Positions 36,601 through 46,309 of a DNA stretch of 58,323 nucleotides are shown in pieces. Under the pieces are notes generated by a model, which ran no database searches, was not told the DNA's origin, and was given only the letters and a program-made list of their open reading frames with translations. This DNA is from Clostridia bacterium. GTDB taxonomy: Bacteria; Bacillota; Clostridia; Peptostreptococcales; Caminicellaceae. Location of the stretch: NCBI GenBank assembly GCA_022361035.1, contig JAKSBP010000023.1, forward strand, positions 1 through 58,323, written 5' to 3'. A program made the translations under genes and the position numbers. Positions within the stretch are counted from its first letter, which is position 1. Each line of letters opens with the position of its first letter.

Positions 36601-36760
36601 CTATAGATGTGTGACTAAGAAACTTAATAAACGAAAGCAGGCTCTGAGGTTTCCTTTAGAGCGATTTTTATAAATCTGTTTTACCTTCTTATTACCTATC
36701 CATAAACAGATTTATAGCATGAGCCTAAAGGATTCTCAGTGGCTGCTGAAGTAAGTTAAC
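36601..36760 (-). repeat. MITE-like foldback element, copy B (inverted, one end shortened)
   Basis: 160 bp that are the reverse complement of copy A with roughly 90% identity. The left end CTATAGATGTGTGACTAAG is complete; at the right end the similarity stops after GTAAGTTAAC, so about 20 bp of the terminal repeat are missing. The internal ATAAATCTGTTT/AAACAGATTTAT pair is conserved. It lies between the alcohol dehydrogenase and the DUF1540 genes. Confidence 0.8.
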
Positions 36761-36772
36761 ATATATGCAAAT

Positions 36773-36808
36773 ACTCTGTAAGTGTTGAAATATCAACTCT
36801 TACAGAGT
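36773..36808. terminator. Hairpin next to MITE copy B
   Basis: CTCTGTAAG and CTTACAGAG flank a further TGTTGA/TCAAC pairing (36774-36806). No strong T run follows on either strand; on the minus strand it could terminate the DUF1540 genes. Confidence 0.4.
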
Positions 36809-36879
36809 AAAAGAAGTTTTTGAAAAATCTTTAAGAAATTATTTTGCTCTAACTAAGTGTATGGTTTTTACAATAAGGG

Positions 36880-37059
36880 TTAGTGGGTTTCCTTATCATT
36901 GGCCTTTGAGATAAAGGTTGTACATGCAGTTCCATCACTAGTTTTGGCATAACCGTCTCCCATTGCATTAACTTCTAAACTCTCTGCTTGACAATAATTT
37001 TGATTATTATATTTACAATTTGAAACGGAGCACTGCACTTTCATTTTAGGTATGTGCAT
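36880..37059 (-). CDS. DUF1540-type small cysteine-rich protein (first copy)
   Basis: A 59-residue protein on the minus strand. It has the DUF1540 pattern: VQCSVSNCKYNNQNYCQAESLEV, with further cysteine at residue 46. Four or more spaced cysteines suggest metal binding, but no function is established. A GGAGGC site 6 nt before the ATG supports translation. It is one of two neighbouring genes of the same family. Confidence 0.8.
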   Translation of the reverse strand: MHIPKMKVQCSVSNCKYNNQNYCQAESLEVNAMGDGYAKTSDGTACTTFISKANDKETH

Positions 37060-37106
37060 AATTATGCCTCCTATAATTAATATGACTTCAACTTATCAAC
37101 TTTTAA

Positions 37107-37136
37107 AACTCCAATTTCTACAAATTGGGGTTTTAT
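37107..37136. terminator. Hairpin between the two DUF1540 genes
   Basis: CCAATTT and AAATTGG with the loop CTAC (about 37112-37129) are followed by GGTTTTATTT on the plus strand and by AGTTTT on the minus strand. It most likely ends the transcript of the upstream minus-strand DUF1540 gene. Confidence 0.5.
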
Positions 37137-37177
37137 TTATCTGTCTAAATTTCTAGTCATAACATTTACTAAAGATT

Positions 37178-37342
37178 TTACTTGTTGTCAGCCTCAAAAC
37201 TTCCACAATCTGTACACTCTATAGTAGTGGCACTATGAGTATGCTTTACTACATCGATATGATTTAATCTACAATAAGGCTCACACTTGGCATGATATTT
37301 ACACTCAGTCACAGTACATCCAATACTCTTATTTGAAACCAT
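37178..37342 (-). CDS. DUF1540-type small cysteine-rich protein (second copy)
   Basis: A 54-residue minus-strand protein with seven cysteines: IGCTVTECKYHAKCEPYCRLNHIDV and a C-terminal CTDC pair. The pattern matches DUF1540, a family of unknown function in Firmicutes. GGGAGG lies 6 nt before the ATG. It differs from its neighbour in the C-terminal half, where histidines and a CXXC pair suggest a second metal site. Confidence 0.78.
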   Translation of the reverse strand: MVSNKSIGCTVTECKYHAKCEPYCRLNHIDVVKHTHSATTIECTDCGSFEADNK

Positions 37343-37771
37343 AAATTCACCTCCCTTAAAGGTTACAAAAATATTATTTGCGTATTTTGATTTCTTTATT
37401 CTTAAACTTATACAATTTCAAAAATTAAATATTTAAGGAAAAATGTTCATTATTTATTATTTTCATTGAAATTGTAAATTGAATTTTAAAATGTAAACAA
37501 TATGTTAGTTTAGTATATTATTGATAAATATTTTAAAAATTATGATATAATAAAATATAAAGCTATTTGAAAAAGTTACACGAACACTGATTTATAGAAG
37601 CCTGTAGCTTATATATAACATGTTTTAAAAGTTATAATTAGTGCTTTAAAGTAACTAATGTATGATGAAGATAATTAAGGGAATTTTATGTAAAAAATTT
37701 CCAAAATTACTTCCGTTTAAAAAACTAAACTCATAATTATATAAACTTTATTTAATAGAGATGGTGGTTAT
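37343..37771. other. Intergenic region upstream of whiA
   Basis: About 430 AT-rich bases between divergent genes. A TTGATA (37521-37526) and a TATAAT (37546-37551) with a 19-nt spacer may be the whiA promoter. No structured RNA or further gene was found. Confidence 0.35.
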
Positions 37772-38740
37772 ATGTCATTTTCTTCTAAAACAAAAAATGA
37801 ACTTGTAAGGAAAATATTTGAAAAAAAGTGTTGTCAATTTGCAGAAGCATCATCATTGCTCAGAATGAGTGGAACCATACAGTTGGTGGGTCTTAATAGG
37901 GTTAATATTAGAGTAACGACTGAGAATCCTGCCATAGCTAGATTAATTTTTAAACTTTTTAAGAATAATTTTGGCCTCTACGCAGAAGTTTTAGTAAAAA
38001 AGAATAAGGTTTTAAAAAAAGGAAATACCTATGTTATTTTGATTATCGATGCAACTAAAATATTACAGAAGTTAGAAATTATTAACTTTGAAAACAACAG
38101 CTTTAATATAAACTATAAGCTACCAAATGAACTGTTGAAGAACGAATGTTGCAAAAGAGCCTATTTAAGAGGAGCGTTTTTAGGTGGGGGTTCTGTCAGT
38201 GACCCTGAAAAAACTTACCATCTTGAATTCGTCACCCATAATGAAGAATTTAGCGAAGAATTACTTAGGTTAGTTAATAGCTATAGACTCAAGGCAAAGG
38301 TTATCCTAAGGAAAAATAATTATGTTGTATATTTGAAAGAGGGAGATCAAATTGTTGATTTATTGAATATAATTGGTGCCCATAATGCCCTATTATATTT
38401 AGAAAATATAAGAATAATTAAACAAATGAGAAATAATGTAAATAGAATAGTAAACTGTGAAACTGCAAATTTAAGTAAAATAGTGGAGGCATCAATAAGA
38501 CAGATAAGGAATATTCAGTATATTGAGACAACTGCTGGTTTTAAAATATTGCCTGACAATCTAAGAGAGATAGCAGAGCTTAGACTCAAGCATAAAAATG
38601 CTAGCTTAAAGGAGTTAGGACAAATGCTTACCCCTCCCGTAGGCAAATCAGGAGTAAATCATAGGCTTAGAAAAATTGAAAAGATAGCTCAACAATTGAA
38701 AAAGAAGGGGGAATTTAATAATGATAAAAAGAGACTTTGA
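37772..38740 (+). CDS. whiA: WhiA, LAGLIDADG-fold/HTH DNA-binding regulator
   Basis: A 322-residue WhiA. The N-terminal part is the homing-endonuclease-like fold (FSSKTKNELV at the start, AYLRGAFLGGGSVSDPEKTYHLEF in the middle) and the C-terminus is an HTH domain (LRLKHKNASLKELGQMLTPPVGKSGVNHRLRKI). WhiA controls sporulation in Streptomyces and affects division and chromosome segregation in Bacillus. Its 3' end overlaps the HPr gene by 20 nt, so both are coupled. Confidence 0.95.
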   Translation: MSFSSKTKNELVRKIFEKKCCQFAEASSLLRMSGTIQLVGLNRVNIRVTTENPAIARLIFKLFKNNFGLYAEVLVKKNKVLKKGNTYVILIIDATKILQKLEIINFENNSFNINYKLPNELLKNECCKRAYLRGAFLGGGSVSDPEKTYHLEFVTHNEEFSEELLRLVNSYRLKAKVILRKNNYVVYLKEGDQIVDLLNIIGAHNALLYLENIRIIKQMRNNVNRIVNCETANLSKIVEASIRQIRNIQYIETTAGFKILPDNLREIAELRLKHKNASLKELGQMLTPPVGKSGVNHRLRKIEKIAQQLKKKGEFNNDKKRL

Positions 38741-38987
38741 AATAAAGAATGCTATAGGTTTACATGCAAGGGCTGCTGCATTGTTCGTACAAACAACAAA
38801 TAAATTTGCATGTGATATTTTTGTTGAGAAGAATAATGAGAGAGTGAATGCAAAGAGTATAATGGGGATAATGGCCTTAGGTATCTCAAAAAATTCTAAG
38901 ATTACTATCATTGTAAATGGAATAGACGAAGAAGAGGCTATGGAGGAACTTTCAAACTTGATTAATGTTAAACTAGTTACCTTATAA
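38721..38987 (+). CDS. HPr-family phosphocarrier protein
   Basis: An 88-residue HPr. His15 in GLHARAAALF is the site phosphorylated by enzyme I, and Ser46 in NAKSIMGIMAL is the site for HPr kinase. B. subtilis has Crh, which lacks His15, at this position after whiA; here the protein keeps both sites and could act in sugar transport as well as catabolite control. AAGGGGGA provides the ribosome site inside whiA. Confidence 0.92.
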   Translation: MIKRDFEIKNAIGLHARAAALFVQTTNKFACDIFVEKNNERVNAKSIMGIMALGISKNSKITIIVNGIDEEEAMEELSNLINVKLVTL

Positions 38988-39017
38988 AAGCTACGTAATA
39001 ATAGTAGCTTTTTTTTA
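38986..39017 (+). terminator. Terminator after HPr
   Basis: AAGCTAC (38988-38994) pairs with GTAGCTT (39004-39010), followed by eight T residues. Confidence 0.88.
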
Positions 39018-39156
39018 ATAGAAAATAGTTAGAGAATTTAGGACTTTAACCCTAGAAGAAATTTAAAATTATTGGAGGTTTTTAGTGATAAATGTCGAAG
39101 AAAATAGTAATAATTGATTTATTTACTAATATTCGCATTTATTGGAGGAGCACAAA

Positions 39157-40275
39157 ATGAGCAGCAGACTAACTAAAATTAGGGTTAATGATTTGAGAGA
39201 AGGAATGATACTAGGAGAAAATTTATACGATTCCTTGGGCAATATATTACTTAGTGATGGAATGACTTTGAAGGAATCCTACATAGTAAGGATTCAAAGA
39301 CTTAATGTATCAATGATCCATATAAAGGACAATTCTTCAAAAAAAATTAAGAATCAAAGGGAGAATAGTAAAGATACCTACCTATTAAAAACAAGGTTAG
39401 AGACTAAAAAATATATTAACAAGTCCATGGAGGAATTTTATTTAAAAGGAATAATAGTTGAGCATATTTCAGCCATTGTAAATAAATTGATAGAAGAATT
39501 ACTTGAAAATGAGGAAATTGTTATTAGCCTAGGCAAGTTGAAACAAGTAGACGATTATACATTAGAACATTCTGTTAATGTCTGTATATTGTCATTAATT
39601 ATTGGAATTACATATGGATTTAGTCATGATAAGCTTAAGGACTTGGGTATGGGGGCAATTTTACATGATATTGGAAAAATGCTCATTCCCCGGGAGATAT
39701 TGAATAAACCTGGACCTTTAACTATTAAAGAATATGAAATAGTAAAAAAGCACACGACTTATGGATATAATATTTTAAAGAGAAGTAAGGGTATAAATGA
39801 TATAGCTGCCGAAGTAGCATTGTGTCATCATGAAAGACTCGATGGAAATGGATACCCCTTAAGAAAAAAGGAAAGTCAAATAAAAATATATTCAAAAATT
39901 GTTGCAATATCTGATGTATATGATGCTCTAACATCGGATAGAGTATATAAGAAAAAGATTGAGGTCCATAAGGCATTAGGGTATATATGCAGTATGGTAG
40001 ATAGCCAATTTGATAACGATATTGTTAAAAAATTATTAAATTGTGTAAAAATATATCCCCTTGGCAGTATGGTTAAGTTAAATACAAATGAAATAGGCTT
40101 AGTTGTAGATATAAGTAAAATAGATTCTTCTAAACCTGTTGTCAGAATCTTATTAGACGAAGAGGGAAGAAAGGTTAATGAGTATTTAGAAGTAGATACA
40201 AACAGGAATCCAGGTATTGAAATTGCAGATGCCTTCCCCAAATTTAAAGGAAATTTTAATATAGATAATTTTTAA
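39157..40275 (+). CDS. HD-GYP domain protein, probable c-di-GMP phosphodiesterase
   Basis: A 372-residue cytoplasmic protein. The N-terminal third resembles DUF3391-like domains (VNDLREGMILGENLYDSLGNIL). The HD-GYP domain carries H170-D171 in HDIGKMLIP and the HHERLDGNGYP signature near residue 224, typical of c-di-GMP phosphodiesterases, followed by a C-terminal beta-rich tail. The ATG at 39157 is preceded by GGAGGAG; an in-frame TTG at 39142 overlaps it. It appears to be a single-gene transcript. Confidence 0.9.
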   Translation: MSSRLTKIRVNDLREGMILGENLYDSLGNILLSDGMTLKESYIVRIQRLNVSMIHIKDNSSKKIKNQRENSKDTYLLKTRLETKKYINKSMEEFYLKGIIVEHISAIVNKLIEELLENEEIVISLGKLKQVDDYTLEHSVNVCILSLIIGITYGFSHDKLKDLGMGAILHDIGKMLIPREILNKPGPLTIKEYEIVKKHTTYGYNILKRSKGINDIAAEVALCHHERLDGNGYPLRKKESQIKIYSKIVAISDVYDALTSDRVYKKKIEVHKALGYICSMVDSQFDNDIVKKLLNCVKIYPLGSMVKLNTNEIGLVVDISKIDSSKPVVRILLDEEGRKVNEYLEVDTNRNPGIEIADAFPKFKGNFNIDNF

Positions 40276-40310
40276 ATGGACTGCCTCCTTTAGGGCAGTC
40301 CATTTAAAAA
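40274..40310 (+). terminator. Terminator after the HD-GYP gene
   Basis: AAATGGACTGCC (40274-40285) pairs perfectly with GGCAGTCCATTT (40294-40305). The downstream tail is A-rich rather than T-rich, so it might work better on the minus strand or rely on the stable stem. Confidence 0.7.
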
Positions 40311-40505
40311 TTAAACCTTGACCTTTATACCTATGTTAATATTATAATTATATTAGACTTATTTATGTTATACATAGTATAATGTAGACATATTAGTTAA
40401 ATGATAATCTTTAAAATATTTAAATATAAAAGTTTTGCTAAAATTTATATACTTAATATAAAGAGTAGTTAGGACTAGTATAGGTTTTAGAAAGGATGAA
40501 GGCCT

Positions 40506-43500
40506 ATGACAAAAAAATTTGCACATCTTCATCTTCATAGTGAGTACAGTTTATTAGATGGATATACGAAGATTTCGAAATTATTTAATAGGGTTAAAGA
40601 ACTGGGCATGGATTCTGTGGCTATTACAGACCATGGTGCTATGTTTGGCGTAATAGACTTCTATAAAGAAGCAAAAAAACATGGAATAAAGCCTATAATA
40701 GGCTGTGAGGTTTATACAGCCCCTAGAACTCGTTTTCTTAAAGACCCCGTAAAGGATAAGAATATGGGTCACCTAGTTCTATTGGCGAAAAATAATAATG
40801 GATACAACAATTTAATTAAAATCGTATCAAAGGGCTATACAGAAGGTTTTTACTATAAGCCAAGGATAGATTTTGAAGTTCTTGAGGAGTATAATGATGA
40901 TTTAATCTGCCTTAGCGCATGCCTTGCAGGCGATGTTCAAAGAAAACTTTTAAACGGAGACTACAATGGAGCCAAGGAATTTGCATTAAAGCTAAATGCT
41001 ATCTATGGCCCTAAAAATTTTTACTTAGAGCTACAGGATCATGGTATTGAAGAACAAAAGCAGGTAAATAAGGATTTAATAAGGCTGAGTAGAGAAACTG
41101 AAATTCCCCTGGTAGCAACAAATGATGTACACTATTTGAATAAGGAAGACCATATTACCCATGACATACTTCTTTGTATTCAAACGGGTAAAACTATAAA
41201 CGATGAGGGGAGAATGAAGTTTCCGGGCAGTGAGTTCTATTTAAAATCCCATGATGAAATGTTAAGCCTATTTCCATACGCTCCAGAAGCTATTGAAAAC
41301 ACACTTAAAATAGCCGATATGTGTAATGTAACATTTGATTTCCATCAAATGCATTTGCCAGGATTTGATGTTCCAAAGGAGTATAGTCCGGGTGAATACT
41401 TAAGAAAATTATGCCATTGGGGACTGGAAAGAAGGTATGAATTAGTAACCGATGAGATAAGGGATAGATTGGAATATGAAATTAATACAATAGAAGAGAT
41501 GGGGTATATAGACTACTTCTTGATTGTATGGGACTTTATAAAATTTGCTAAGGATAATGGTATAGTAGTAGGTCCCGGTAGAGGAAGCTGTGGGGGGAGT
41601 ATTGTTGCCTATACCCTTTATATTACCGATATAGACCCAATAAAATATAATTTAATATTTGAAAGATTTCTAAATCCAGAAAGAATAACGATGCCCGATA
41701 TAGATATTGATTTTGAGGATGAGAGACGTCAAGAGGTAATTGATTATGTTATAAAGAAATATGGAAAAGAAAAAGTTGCTCAGATAATTACCTTTGGTAC
41801 AATGGCAGCTAGAGGAGCTATAAGAGATGTAGGAAGAGCAATAAATATGTCGTATGGTGAAGTAGACAAGATTGCTAAACAAATACCACATCAACTTGGG
41901 ATAACTATTGAAAAGGCCATAGAACTTAATCCCAAGCTTAGGGAAATATATCATGATGATGATAAGGCAAAGTATCTAATAGATGTTGCAATGGCAGTAG
42001 AAGGTATGCCGCGCCATGCTTCAACCCATGCTGCTGGAGTAGTGATATCCAAAAAGGCTGTTAATGAATATGTTCCCCTTTATATACATGATAATAATAT
42101 AACTACACAGTTTAATATGAATTTGTTAGAGGAGTTAGGTCTTCTAAAAATGGACTTTCTAGGTCTTAGAAACCTATCAGTACTAAAGGAAGCTGTAAAA
42201 CTCATAAAGTATAATAAAGATATTGATATTGACTTAGAGCAGATTCCCTATGATGATACTAAAACCTATGAGCTGATAAGTAGTGGTGAAACCCTAGGGG
42301 TTTTTCAGCTTGAGAGTTCTGGGATGAGGCATTTTATTAAAGAGCTTAGGCCCCAGTGTCTTGAGGATATTATAGCGGGAATATCCCTTTTTAGGCCTGG
42401 ACCGATGGATTCTATTCCTAAATATATTGAAAATAAAAATAACCCGGAAAAAGTAGATTACTTACATTCAAAGCTAGAGCCCATATTAAAGGTAACCTAC
42501 GGATGTCTAGTATACCAGGAGCAAGTTATGCAGGTTGTTAGAGAACTAGGCGGTTATAGCTATGGAAGAAGCGACCTTGTAAGAAGGGCAATGAGTAAAA
42601 AGAAAATGGATGTGATGGAGAAAGAAAGAGAATATTTTATAAATGGAAAAGTGGATGAAGCTGGGAATATAGAAATAGCAGGATGCGTAAAGAATGGTGT
42701 AGATAAAAAGACTGCAAATATAATCTTTGATGATATGATTGATTTTGCTAAATATGCTTTCAATAAGAGTCATGCTGCAAGTTATGCTGTTTTAGCCTAT
42801 CAAACCGCATATCTAAAATGTTATTATCCAGTAGAATTCATGGCAGCACTTATGACCAGTGTAATGGGAAACTCCTCAAAGGTTGCCCAGTATATAAGTG
42901 ACTGTAAAAGAATGGGTATAGAGATATTACAACCTCAAATAAACGAGAGTTTTGCTAAATTTACTGTTTCCCAAGATAAAATTAGATTTGGATTGTTAGC
43001 TATAAAGAATGTTGGAACTGGAATAATTAAGTCTATTGTTCAAGCGAGAAAAAATAGGAAATTCACCAGTTTTATTGATTTTTGTGAGAGGATAGATACT
43101 AAAGAATTAAACAAAAGAGCCGTTGAAAGCATGATAAAAGCTGGAGTTTTTGATGGCTTGAATGCAACTAGAGCTGGTTTGCTTGCAGCATATGAAAGGA
43201 TAATTGAAGGAGTACAACAGGATAGAAGAAGAAATATAGCAGGGCAGGTCTCATTGTTTAATTCATTTGATGAAACTCTACCAGAGACAATGAAGAATGA
43301 TGTTTTACCCGATGTTAAAGAATTTTCAGATAAATATTTGTTGGCTTTTGAAAAGGAAATGCTTGGTATTTATCTGAGCGGCCATCCCCTATCGGAATAT
43401 GAGGAATTAATAAATAGGATTTCCACTGTAAACTCCAGTGATTTAAAAGAAATTGGAGAGAATAATGGTGTTGAGGGACTAAGGGACGGTCAAAGGATTA

Positions 43501-44009
43501 CAGTACCTGGCATAGTAATAAAAAAGCAGGATAAAACAACTAAAAATAATAACCTTATGGCTTTTTTAACCTTAGAAGATATGTTTGGAACAATAGAAGT
43601 CATTGTTTTTCCAGGAGTGTATGACAGATGCATTCAATATTTGTTTGAAGACAATATTGTAATAGTTGTTGGTAAAATAAATTTAAAGGAGGAAGAGGAA
43701 CCGAAAATAATTGCAGAAAATATAGTTCCTCTATCAGAAGAAAATGTAAATTTAATTTTTAGTAAAAGAAAAATATCTTTAGAAAAAGGAAAAAAGATGT
43801 ATTTAAAGTTAAGAAATAGAAATAACCTGTTAATGAGTAAAATAAGGGGAATTTTGCAGAGGAAGAAAGGAGAAACTCCCGTATATCTATATATAGAATC
43901 TGAAAAAACAAAATTATTAGCAAGTAAAGATTTATGGGTAGAAATTGATGATGAAATCATAGGGGAATTAAAGGAGATAGTAGGGGAAGATTCAATAAAA
44001 ATTTGTTAG
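40506..44009 (+). CDS. dnaE: DnaE, DNA polymerase III alpha subunit
   Basis: An 1167-residue C-family polymerase of the DnaE type. It starts with the PHP domain (HLHLHSEYSLLDG, ITDHGAMFG). The palm has GPGRGSCGGSIVAY and the catalytic aspartates of MPDIDIDFEDERR, followed by the fingers (FQLESSGMRH, YQEQVMQV), a helix-hairpin-helix region and a C-terminal OB-fold (ITVPGIVIKKQDKTTKNN). No exonuclease domain is inserted, so it is not PolC. It ends with a 4-nt overlap with the convergent pgpA-like gene. Confidence 0.96.
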   Translation: MTKKFAHLHLHSEYSLLDGYTKISKLFNRVKELGMDSVAITDHGAMFGVIDFYKEAKKHGIKPIIGCEVYTAPRTRFLKDPVKDKNMGHLVLLAKNNNGYNNLIKIVSKGYTEGFYYKPRIDFEVLEEYNDDLICLSACLAGDVQRKLLNGDYNGAKEFALKLNAIYGPKNFYLELQDHGIEEQKQVNKDLIRLSRETEIPLVATNDVHYLNKEDHITHDILLCIQTGKTINDEGRMKFPGSEFYLKSHDEMLSLFPYAPEAIENTLKIADMCNVTFDFHQMHLPGFDVPKEYSPGEYLRKLCHWGLERRYELVTDEIRDRLEYEINTIEEMGYIDYFLIVWDFIKFAKDNGIVVGPGRGSCGGSIVAYTLYITDIDPIKYNLIFERFLNPERITMPDIDIDFEDERRQEVIDYVIKKYGKEKVAQIITFGTMAARGAIRDVGRAINMSYGEVDKIAKQIPHQLGITIEKAIELNPKLREIYHDDDKAKYLIDVAMAVEGMPRHASTHAAGVVISKKAVNEYVPLYIHDNNITTQFNMNLLEELGLLKMDFLGLRNLSVLKEAVKLIKYNKDIDIDLEQIPYDDTKTYELISSGETLGVFQLESSGMRHFIKELRPQCLEDIIAGISLFRPGPMDSIPKYIENKNNPEKVDYLHSKLEPILKVTYGCLVYQEQVMQVVRELGGYSYGRSDLVRRAMSKKKMDVMEKEREYFINGKVDEAGNIEIAGCVKNGVDKKTANIIFDDMIDFAKYAFNKSHAASYAVLAYQTAYLKCYYPVEFMAALMTSVMGNSSKVAQYISDCKRMGIEILQPQINESFAKFTVSQDKIRFGLLAIKNVGTGIIKSIVQARKNRKFTSFIDFCERIDTKELNKRAVESMIKAGVFDGLNATRAGLLAAYERIIEGVQQDRRRNIAGQVSLFNSFDETLPETMKNDVLPDVKEFSDKYLLAFEKEMLGIYLSGHPLSEYEELINRISTVNSSDLKEIGENNGVEGLRDGQRITVPGIVIKKQDKTTKNNNLMAFLTLEDMFGTIEVIVFPGVYDRCIQYLFEDNIVIVVGKINLKEEEEPKIIAENIVPLSEENVNLIFSKRKISLEKGKKMYLKLRNRNNLLMSKIRGILQRKKGETPVYLYIESEKTKLLASKDLWVEIDDEIIGELKEIVGEDSIKIC

Positions 44010-44467
44010 CCACTCTTTGAATGGGCGATTCTTGCAGAAGCGGCTGCGGCAATTCCTGCTACTAAATCGTCTAAAAAGGTATGAACCTGGGGGCCTTTAA
44101 CATTCAAACTTTTTAATACACCTATTTTTACCTTGTCTAAATAGCCAAAATTAGTTAGACCAATTGAACCGTATATATTTGTTATACTTAAGGCCATTAT
44201 TTCATCAATGCCATAGAGGGGTTCATCTCTCTTTAAAATGCTTAAGAGAGGTTCGTCAAGTTTGTCTTCTTCAGCTAAAATATCTAGAGCAATGCCTGTT
44301 AAAATTGCATTTTGAACCTCTCTTTTTTCTAAAACTCTATTAACGGAACTTATACATTCTTCAAGAGTAATTGCATAATATTTTGACTGAAGAAAATAAA
44401 CTAGTTTTGCTATATCTTCAATTTTTACGCCCCTTTCAATTAGCATTTTTTTTACGGTATCCTTCAA
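44006..44467 (-). CDS. Phosphatidylglycerophosphatase A family protein (YutG-like)
   Basis: A 153-residue protein matching the short Firmicute PgpA/YutG group: LTGIALDILAEEDKL, LYGIDEIMALSITNIYGSIGL and the C-terminal VHTFLDDLVAGIAAAASARI. PgpA removes phosphate from phosphatidylglycerol phosphate; this group lacks the strong transmembrane helices of E. coli PgpA, so the activity is inferred from the family name. It converges on dnaE with overlapping stop codons and no terminator between them. A GGGAGGC site precedes the ATG. Confidence 0.82.
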   Translation of the reverse strand: MKDTVKKMLIERGVKIEDIAKLVYFLQSKYYAITLEECISSVNRVLEKREVQNAILTGIALDILAEEDKLDEPLLSILKRDEPLYGIDEIMALSITNIYGSIGLTNFGYLDKVKIGVLKSLNVKGPQVHTFLDDLVAGIAAAASARIAHSKSG

Positions 44468-44803
44468 TATAAAGCCTCCCTTATGAGTATAATAAATAGT
44501 GCTACATTTTTATTATATTATAGGATTTCATAATTATGATTTCCATAAATATTATAATATATGGGAAAATTTTTTAAGACTTTGAATCATGTATATTTAA
44601 ACAGTAAAATAATAGAATGCGCTCCAAGTAATGTGAATATGTGGGAATTTAAAGAAAAAATTCAAGAAAATTTATTATTTTTTTAAAAATTTATCTTAAG
44701 TTCTAGGATTTATTATCCAAAATTGTGCAATTTGCTCTATTGAAATTTAATAAAAAATGATTTAAAATTAAAGCAAAATTATGTTTCAGAAGGGAAGACT
44801 CAT
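44468..44803. other. AT-rich intergenic region between divergent genes
   Basis: About 335 nt, very A/T-rich, separating the minus-strand pgpA-like gene from the small plus-strand gene. I see no conserved RNA, repeat or coding sequence; it probably holds the two divergent promoters. Confidence 0.3.
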
Positions 44804-44989
44804 ATGTGGACTGTAATATATGTTGCACACCAGGAAGAAGAAGCTAAAAGAATAAAAGATAAGTTGAATGGAGAGGGTTTTCTAGTTAAGACCAAACAAG
44901 TTGGTAAGCTAGAGGATGCTATTTTTGAATTGCTAGTTCCTGAATCTGAGGCAGACGAAGCTCACAGTATTTTAAGCGATGAATTTTAA
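44804..44989 (+). CDS. Small DUF2007-like protein
   Basis: A 61-residue protein with an alternating strand-helix pattern: WTVIYVAHQEEEAKRIKDKLN, FLVKTKQVG and FELLVPESEADEAHSIL. The fold looks like DUF2007-type (ferredoxin-like) small proteins often found upstream of pfkA in clostridia. The function is unknown. GAAGGGA precedes the ATG. It lies between pgpA and pfkA and is separated from pfkA by 325 nt. Confidence 0.65.
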   Translation: MWTVIYVAHQEEEAKRIKDKLNGEGFLVKTKQVGKLEDAIFELLVPESEADEAHSILSDEF

Positions 44990-45115
44990 AGCTTATATCC
45001 CAATTTCAAAATATAAATTTTCACACCTATATTCATGTTGCCATTTTTTCTATATGATATGAGATTGCAATAATGTCAAAGAAATATTTAATTTTCATAT
45101 TTCAATCGGAATTCT

Positions 45116-45141
45116 AAATAGGGAACCTCAGTTCCCTATTT
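45116..45141. terminator. Hairpin between the small protein and pfkA
   Basis: AAATAGGGAA (45116-45125) and TTCCCTATTT (45132-45141) pair perfectly around CCTCAG. It has no pronounced T tract but is the only strong stem in this 325-nt gap and probably ends the small gene's transcript. The rest of the gap (to 45314) appears to be the pfkA leader. Confidence 0.6.
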
Positions 45142-45290
45142 ACACATGCATTAAAAGGATATATGTACTTTTTTCTGGGATAGAAGATTAATATGGAAAT
45201 ATATATTTAGTCATAAAATATATTTGGGAATTGTACAGGGAAGTAAGGGGTATGGAATTGTTATGGAAGGGAAGCTAGGTAAGAAAATAA

Positions 45291-46274
<984 letters not shown>

Positions 46275-46309
46275 TAAAAAAACAAACAATAATTTTAAGG
46301 GGTGAAGTC

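Noticed and set aside
36508..36808. Hairpins around MITE copy B as part of the repeat family
   Set aside because: Their arm sequences do not match copies A or C; they are independent terminator-like stems.
40318..40348. TTGACC...TATAAT as the dnaE promoter
   Set aside because: The spacer is 19 nt and the site lies 160 nt upstream; plausible but not strong enough to list as a feature.
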